Both the position numbers and the translations under genes were made by a program. From JAHDBG01 sp963922315 (lineage in GTDB: Bacteria; Pseudomonadota; Gammaproteobacteria; Chromatiales; Chromatiaceae), in the NCBI GenBank assembly GCA_963922315.1, contig CAWUID010000003.1, positions 1 through 64,000 of the forward strand: a stretch of DNA of 64,000 nt, in the 5' to 3' direction. Each line of letters starts with the position of its first letter. Position 1 is the stretch's first letter. Positions 59,489 to 64,000 of the stretch are shown here, piece by piece. The notes under the pieces were generated by a model, which did no database searches, was not told where the DNA came from, and saw nothing but the letters and a program-made list of their open reading frames with translations.

Positions 59489-60299
59489 CAGTTTGTCTGG
59501 ATTTTGAGGATGGAGGTGAGTCAGCAGCCATCTTGGCTAGTTCTTCGGCAGTAGATGTAATGTCACAGGGCGCCAGGTCTGCTATTTTGTCAGCAGCGAT
59601 CATGCCACTGGTACGCATCACTTCGCATAGAGTCTGCATTTTGTGCTCCAGTACGTGCAAGTGATCCAGTGTCCGGTGCAGTGCATCTGCCATCGGGTCC
59701 GGGGCATCACGGGTGGCGCCATACGCATCAAAGCCTAGTTTGTATGCCATCTTTGTCCGGCGTTGCGTGTCATCTGCGCTGTGATTGCCCGGCCGGATCA
59801 GATGTCCGGGGACCCCGACCACGGTGCTGTCTGCTGGGACGGGTTTGAGTACAACCGCATTCGATCCGATTCGTGCGCCTGAACCGATCTCAATCGGCCC
59901 CAGAATTTTGGCGCCAGCGCCGACCACTACCTGATTGCCTAATCTGGGATGACGTGCACCTTTCTGCCAACTGGTTCCTCCCAGCGTCACGCCATGGTAC
60001 AGAGTGCAGTCGTTGCCGACCACCGCAGTTTCACCGATCACCACGCCCATGCCATGATCAATGAAAAAACGTCGCCCGATCTGCGCCGCGGGGTGAATTT
60101 CGATGCCGGTCAACCAGCGTGCCAGATGTGCCAGCCAGCGTGCCAGCCATTTTGCACCTTTGTGCCATAGCCAGTGGGTAAAACGATAAGCCAGGATTGC
60201 ATGTACGCCCGGATACGTGGTGAGAATCTCGAAGCGATTGCGCGCCGCCGGGTCGCGCTCAAATACAATATGTAAATCTTCGCGGAGTTGTTCAAACAT
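59475..60299 (-). CDS. cysE: Serine O-acetyltransferase
   Basis: CysE acetylates serine from acetyl-CoA, the entry step of cysteine synthesis. The 274-residue protein has a helical N-terminus and a left-handed beta-helix: HPAAQIGRRFFIDHGMGVVI, then ETAVVGNDCTLYHGVTLGGT with the catalytic His/Asp region and GARIGSNAVVLKPVPADSTV. A C-terminal tail of about 90 residues extends beyond the hexapeptide domain. The ATG at 60299 is preferred to a TTG one codon earlier. It precedes the P-type ATPase with overlapping ends. Confidence 0.93.
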   Translation of the reverse strand: MFEQLREDLHIVFERDPAARNRFEILTTYPGVHAILAYRFTHWLWHKGAKWLARWLAHLARWLTGIEIHPAAQIGRRFFIDHGMGVVIGETAVVGNDCTLYHGVTLGGTSWQKGARHPRLGNQVVVGAGAKILGPIEIGSGARIGSNAVVLKPVPADSTVVGVPGHLIRPGNHSADDTQRRTKMAYKLGFDAYGATRDAPDPMADALHRTLDHLHVLEHKMQTLCEVMRTSGMIAADKIADLAPCDITSTAEELAKMAADSPPSSKSRQTDAAR

Positions 60300-60344
60300 C
60301 AATAATCCGGATTCTGACTGAGTAACACGGCAATTTTCGGGCGA

Positions 60345-60689
60345 CTATCCTGGCGGCCAATGCAGACTGCGGCCGCCCAGCAGGTGCAAATGTAGATGGT
60401 ATACACTCTGACCGCCGGCGACATTGCAATTCAGAACAGTACGGTAGCCGTCTTCGGCGATCCCTTCCTGAGCAGCAACCTGGCGTGCGCCCCGGAACAG
60501 GTGACTCATAACAGCTTCTGTTTCTGGTGTCAGATCATTCAGTGTCGCGATATGCTGACGGGGAATGAACAAACAATGTACTGGTGCCTGTGGATGTAAA
60601 TCGCGAAAGCCGACGACCTGTTCGTCCTCATAAACCAGCTCAGTCGGCAGGGTGCCTGCTGCAATCTGGCAGAAGAGACAATTTTCCAT
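60345..60689 (-). CDS. HIT-family nucleotide-binding protein (HinT-like)
   Basis: This 114-residue histidine-triad protein has an N-terminal CLFCQIAAGTLPTELVYED and the catalytic motif HLHLHLLGGR near residues 98-107. HinT-like proteins hydrolyse AMP-lysine and other purine phosphoramidates. An AGGA site precedes the ATG. It lies between the C45-like hydrolase and cysE on the same strand with 42-45-base gaps. Confidence 0.92.
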   Translation of the reverse strand: MENCLFCQIAAGTLPTELVYEDEQVVGFRDLHPQAPVHCLFIPRQHIATLNDLTPETEAVMSHLFRGARQVAAQEGIAEDGYRTVLNCNVAGGQSVYHLHLHLLGGRSLHWPPG

Positions 60690-60731
60690 GTCGGTGTCCT
60701 GTTCGGGATGGTTTAAGAATCAGGCGGTTGA

Positions 60732-62051
60732 TTATGACTGCTGGCGCTTACGATAAAATTCAAAATAATACACCATGGCGATCAGTGCAAAAGCACCGAG
60801 CGCGATCAGCATAATCAGCGGTGGGTGCCCGCTTTTCTGACTGACTGCGGGCAGCAGATTGTGGAATACTTGCATAACCGGATGTTCTGTCCCCTGACCA
60901 GATGGCGGTGTATGGTACAGGTGCAATGTGTTATCTGCTGGTGTGAATACCATGGATTGCAGGGTATGCTGATTGAAGATGGCCTGATAACGGTTAGCTT
61001 TATCCAGCATAATGCTGATAATATCTTTGACTGCTGCCGGGTGTCCACGATCAAATACAGCCAGTTGGCTGAAGCGCTGCCAGCGAAAGTTGTCCTGTGA
61101 GTGGGTACAGTTATCTGGTGAGTGGGCCGAGAGATAACAATTCACGACCGCAATCTGATCAGTCTTACCCCACAACTTGTCGGCCCGGTTATTGCTTTTG
61201 TCTGTTCTGATCCGGGCCGGCATTTTTTGTGGTTTTTCCAGCACCTGAATGCTGGTGTGATCAGCCATCACCATATTATGATCAGCAGCATAATGATAGC
61301 GGGACAGTTGTTTAGTGGCCTGTTGGTTGTTTGTCGCTGTCTCCAGTGCTTTCCGGAGTGCAAATGCGACAGAGTCCTGATAATCTGGTGAGTTGCGTCC
61401 AGGTCGGGATAAAGGCGAGGCGATCTGTGCCAGAAATAAACCGGCCTGATTAAAACCAGACAAAATACCAGGACAACCGGCAAAGCCGATATTCACCATA
61501 TTGTGGTCTGTGCCTGTATATATGGTGATCGCCTGCAGGCTTCTCAGGTTGGCATCAGCTGGCCAGTCCAGGTTGCGCCCGATGATCGGCGTGCCGCTCG
61601 CAGAAGCCGTGTGCCAGACACCGAAGACAGATCCCTGAACGCTGAAATGACCCAGATCCGGTAACAATATGAAAGTCCAGTATTCATTCAGTGACAGGCG
61701 GCCATCTCCCAACTGGTCATGACCGAATAACTGCCAGCCTGAGGTGATACCGGCCACTTCATCCTGATACGCCGGATCAATCCGGGAGCGGATCGCGTTA
61801 ACCTGCTGTTGCAGTACCTGGTCAAACTTTGCCTGGTTCGTCAGAGTGTTCAGGTAGCTATCGTAGCGTGCTTCGATATCAGGAAAGCGTTGTTTGATCG
61901 CATTGCCCAGAGCCTGACCCACCTGAAAGTCGGTTTTGTCCGTCGTATCCACCCGGAAAACGGGTAAGATGTTATTACTCAGAGCAGTTTGTGTGATGGC
62001 CAGACAGAGCAATACGGTCAGTACAGTTTTATTCAGTGGTAAACACAACAT
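60732..62051 (-). CDS. C45/Ntn-type hydrolase homologue with C-terminal membrane anchor
   Basis: This 439-residue protein has a signal peptide (1-25), an acyltransferase/hydrolase domain and a C-terminal transmembrane helix (about 410-430) with a basic tail. The family block GTPIIGRNLDWP (153-164) and GFAGCPGILSGFNQAGL (189-205) identify the C45/choloylglycine-like fold. The self-cleaving cysteine expected just before the SVFGVW block appears to be a glycine (G140). The protein may be inactive, or may use Ser141. Its start codon directly abuts that of divergent aroC (CATATG). The substrate is unknown. Confidence 0.72.
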   Translation of the reverse strand: MLCLPLNKTVLTVLLCLAITQTALSNNILPVFRVDTTDKTDFQVGQALGNAIKQRFPDIEARYDSYLNTLTNQAKFDQVLQQQVNAIRSRIDPAYQDEVAGITSGWQLFGHDQLGDGRLSLNEYWTFILLPDLGHFSVQGSVFGVWHTASASGTPIIGRNLDWPADANLRSLQAITIYTGTDHNMVNIGFAGCPGILSGFNQAGLFLAQIASPLSRPGRNSPDYQDSVAFALRKALETATNNQQATKQLSRYHYAADHNMVMADHTSIQVLEKPQKMPARIRTDKSNNRADKLWGKTDQIAVVNCYLSAHSPDNCTHSQDNFRWQRFSQLAVFDRGHPAAVKDIISIMLDKANRYQAIFNQHTLQSMVFTPADNTLHLYHTPPSGQGTEHPVMQVFHNLLPAVSQKSGHPPLIMLIALGAFALIAMVYYFEFYRKRQQS

Positions 62052-63167
62052 ATGTCAGGAAATACCTTCGGAACTTTGTTTAAAGTCACTTCATTTGGTG
62101 AAAGTCACGGCCCGGCGATAGGTTGTGTGATTGACGGTTGTCCGCCCGGATTACCGCTGACTGAGGCAGATATCCAGCCGGATCTGGAACGGCGGCGTCC
62201 GGGTAAGACCCGACACACGACGCAACGGCGTGAAACGGATCAGGTGCAGATATTATCTGGTGTGTTTACTGGCCAGACGACGGGAACACCGATCGGGCTA
62301 TTGATCCGGAATACGGATCAGCGCTCAAAAGATTATAGCCAGATCGCAGGTAAGTTTCGTCCGGGCCACGCAGATTATACGTATCTGCAGAAGTATGGGG
62401 TGCGTGATTATCGGGGTGGCGGGCGTTCATCCGCGCGTGAGACAGCGATGCGGGTTGCTGCAGGTGCTGTGGCAAAAAAATATCTGCGCACAGCTTATGA
62501 CGTACGTATTCGTGCGTATCTGTCAGCATTGGGTGGCATTCGGCCGCAACGGGTGTGCTGGCCAGATGTGGAACAGAACCCGTTTTTCTGGCCGGATGCA
62601 GCACAGGTACCAGAACTGGAAGCGGCAATGGACGCGCTGCGGAAATCAGGTGATTCACTCGGCGCGGAAGTGACTGTAGTCGCTGAAAACGTGCCGCCAG
62701 GCTGGGGTGAGCCGGTGTTCGACCGATTGGATGCTGACATTGCCCATGCGCTGATGAGTATCAATGCCAGCAAAGGGGTAGAAATTGGCGCGGGTTTTGC
62801 CGCAGTGGCGCAGACAGGGACCGAACACCGGGATGAGATGACCCCGGCAGGCTTTTTATCGAACCATGCCGGCGGCATACTGGGCGGCATTTCGAGTGGT
62901 CAGCCGATTGTGGCACGGGTCGCGTTCAAGCCAACCTCCAGCATTCGCCTATCCGGCAAAACCATAGACGAAACGGGGCAGGCAACTGATATCCGCACGA
63001 CCGGGCGGCATGATCCGTGTGTCGGCATCCGGGCGGTACCGATTGTAGAAGCGATGCTGGCGATCGTGCTGACTGATCATGCGTTGCGCCAACGTGGTCA
63101 GAATGGCGCAGTACAACCCGATACGCCGGTGATCCCGGCGGATACCCTCAGCGCGGTGGCAGCGTGA
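62052..63167 (+). CDS. aroC: Chorismate synthase
   Basis: AroC eliminates phosphate from EPSP to make chorismate, using reduced flavin. The 371-residue product starts SGNTFGTLFKVTSFGESHG. It has RRPGKTRHTTQRRETDQVQI, the flavin motif DYRGGGRSSARETAMRVAAG and the late RTTGRHDPCVGIRAVP (a signature region). The ATG touches the start of the divergent C45-like gene, so its promoter lies inside that gene. The 3' end overlaps the ampG homologue by 20 bases. Confidence 0.97.
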   Translation: MSGNTFGTLFKVTSFGESHGPAIGCVIDGCPPGLPLTEADIQPDLERRRPGKTRHTTQRRETDQVQILSGVFTGQTTGTPIGLLIRNTDQRSKDYSQIAGKFRPGHADYTYLQKYGVRDYRGGGRSSARETAMRVAAGAVAKKYLRTAYDVRIRAYLSALGGIRPQRVCWPDVEQNPFFWPDAAQVPELEAAMDALRKSGDSLGAEVTVVAENVPPGWGEPVFDRLDADIAHALMSINASKGVEIGAGFAAVAQTGTEHRDEMTPAGFLSNHAGGILGGISSGQPIVARVAFKPTSSIRLSGKTIDETGQATDIRTTGRHDPCVGIRAVPIVEAMLAIVLTDHALRQRGQNGAVQPDTPVIPADTLSAVAA

Positions 63168-63999
63168 CCTGAGTATAACGCCAGGCGAGCAGCACCAGGC
63201 CGATCACCGGCAGACCCAGGCCGGCAGTGAGGACAAAAAAATCCGCATAACCCGACTGATCAACAATGAAGCCGGAAAAGCCACCAAGAAACTTCGGCAA
63301 CAGCAACATCAGAGAGCTGAATAATGCATACTGAGTCGCTGAATAAGCAACATTGGTCAGGGCAGACAGATACGCAATAAAAGCGGCAGAGGCGAGACCG
63401 GCGCTCAGATTATCCATGCCGACAACGGCCACCAGCCACCATACATCCGGGCCGATCTGTGTCAGCAGCAGAAACAACAGATTGGTGGCGGCTGCCAGGA
63501 TTGCACCCAGCAACAACATCGGCATCACACCCAGCCGGTACACGGCGATACCACCCAGCAGCCCGCCCAGAATCGTCATCCAGACCCCGAAACCCTTCGC
63601 GACCCAGGCGATTTCAGCCTTGCTGAAGCCCATGTCGTGATAAAACACATTCGCAATCACGCCGAGCACAATATCAGACACCCGGTAGCTGGCGATCAGG
63701 GCCAGCACCAGAAGAGCCAGACCACCATAACGCCGGATAAAATCGGCAAACGGGTGCCAGATGGCGGTGGTCAGCCAGTGCTGTAGTCGGTGCAGACGCG
63801 ACCGGACCATAGTCGGTGCAGAAGTCGGGCGAGTGATGGTGGGTTCAGGTGCCCACCAGGATGTCAGCAGACCGGGCAACATAGCGGCTGCCATACACGC
63901 ATAAGTGATCGTCCAGGGCAGATGATGATAGCTTGCTGCATCAGGATCGAACCAGGCAGCAATCCCCAGAGCGCCACCGGAAGCGAGCAACATCGCCAA
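63148..63999 (-). CDS. ampG: AmpG-like muropeptide MFS transporter (cut by window edge)
   Basis: AmpG imports GlcNAc-anhMurNAc-peptides from the periplasm for recycling. Only the C-terminal 283 codons are in the window; the N-terminus lies beyond position 64000. About eight membrane helices remain. The family-typical stretches are YRVSDIVLGVIANVFYHDMG, GFSKAEIAWVAKGFGVWMT, AGLASAAFIAYLSALTNVAY and ATQYALFSSLMLLLPKFLGG. These match AmpG better than other MFS families. It supplies the substrates for nagZ, anmK, amgK and murU. Confidence 0.85.
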   Translation of the reverse strand: MAMLLASGGALGIAAWFDPDAASYHHLPWTITYACMAAAMLPGLLTSWWAPEPTITRPTSAPTMVRSRLHRLQHWLTTAIWHPFADFIRRYGGLALLVLALIASYRVSDIVLGVIANVFYHDMGFSKAEIAWVAKGFGVWMTILGGLLGGIAVYRLGVMPMLLLGAILAAATNLLFLLLTQIGPDVWWLVAVVGMDNLSAGLASAAFIAYLSALTNVAYSATQYALFSSLMLLLPKFLGGFSGFIVDQSGYADFFVLTAGLGLPVIGLVLLAWRYTQVTLPPR

Positions 64000-64000
64000 C

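Overview
The window reads as a chromosomal stretch of a Gram-negative gammaproteobacterium of moderate GC content. The LptA/B/C lipopolysaccharide exporter, a porin, DsbD, SdhE, UPF0149-pepP and the aroA-cmk-rpsA-ihfB order all point that way. A SoxB thiosulfohydrolase suggests sulfur oxidation, and an AmgK/MurU cell-wall salvage route argues against enterics. The genome is very compact. No gene-free gap exceeds about 190 bases, many genes share start and stop codons, and several convergent pairs overlap. I see no CRISPR array, rRNA, prophage or intact insertion sequence. One tRNA gene is present.

Layout. 0-3 kb: an AT-rich two-domain glycosyltransferase with UDP-glucose dehydrogenase (surface polysaccharide). 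3-4.6 kb: a zinc-type ABC importer (binding protein plus permease) behind a Zur-like box. 4.7-8.1 kb: bioF-bioH-bioC-bioD. 8.2-10.8 kb: a two-gene peptidoglycan-trimming unit resembling Helicobacter Csd6 and Csd4. 11-13.7 kb: an Rpn-type nuclease and lptC-lptA-lptB. 13.9-17.8 kb: anmK, a TlpA-like thioredoxin, dsbD, REP-like palindromes, sdhE. 17.8-22.5 kb: nagZ, a hypoxanthine phosphoribosyltransferase, ftsK, panB. 22.6-23.7 kb: an orphan ParA-like ATPase. 23.8-31 kb: uracil-DNA glycosylase, parB, parA, amgK, an endonuclease III-like glycosylase, nfeD/qmcA, rpoD. 31.2-36.6 kb: an AAA/DUF4143 ATPase, purL and a small antitoxin-like ORF. 36.7-41.4 kb: glnA, a CAP-domain gene broken by one amber codon, solitary soxB, mscL, tRNA-Ile(CAU). 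41.4-48.4 kb: aroA-cmk-rpsA-ihfB, a PfkB kinase, UPF0149, pepP. 48.4-57.4 kb: porin, then the tightly joined rho-murU-M16 peptidase-typA set, and dnaB-alr. 57.5-64 kb: an unusual P-type ATPase, cysE, a HIT protein, a C45-like hydrolase, aroC and a truncated ampG.

The unifying theme is peptidoglycan turnover. AmpG (import), NagZ (removal of GlcNAc), AnmK (anhMurNAc to MurNAc-6-P), AmgK and MurU (MurNAc to UDP-MurNAc) are all here but scattered over 50 kb on both strands. They sit together with a Csd6/Csd4-like carboxypeptidase pair that, in helical bacteria, trims stem peptides and sets cell curvature. Most of the remaining genes are housekeeping.

All calls come from reading the sequence and from remembered family motifs. 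No database search, structure prediction or alignment was run.
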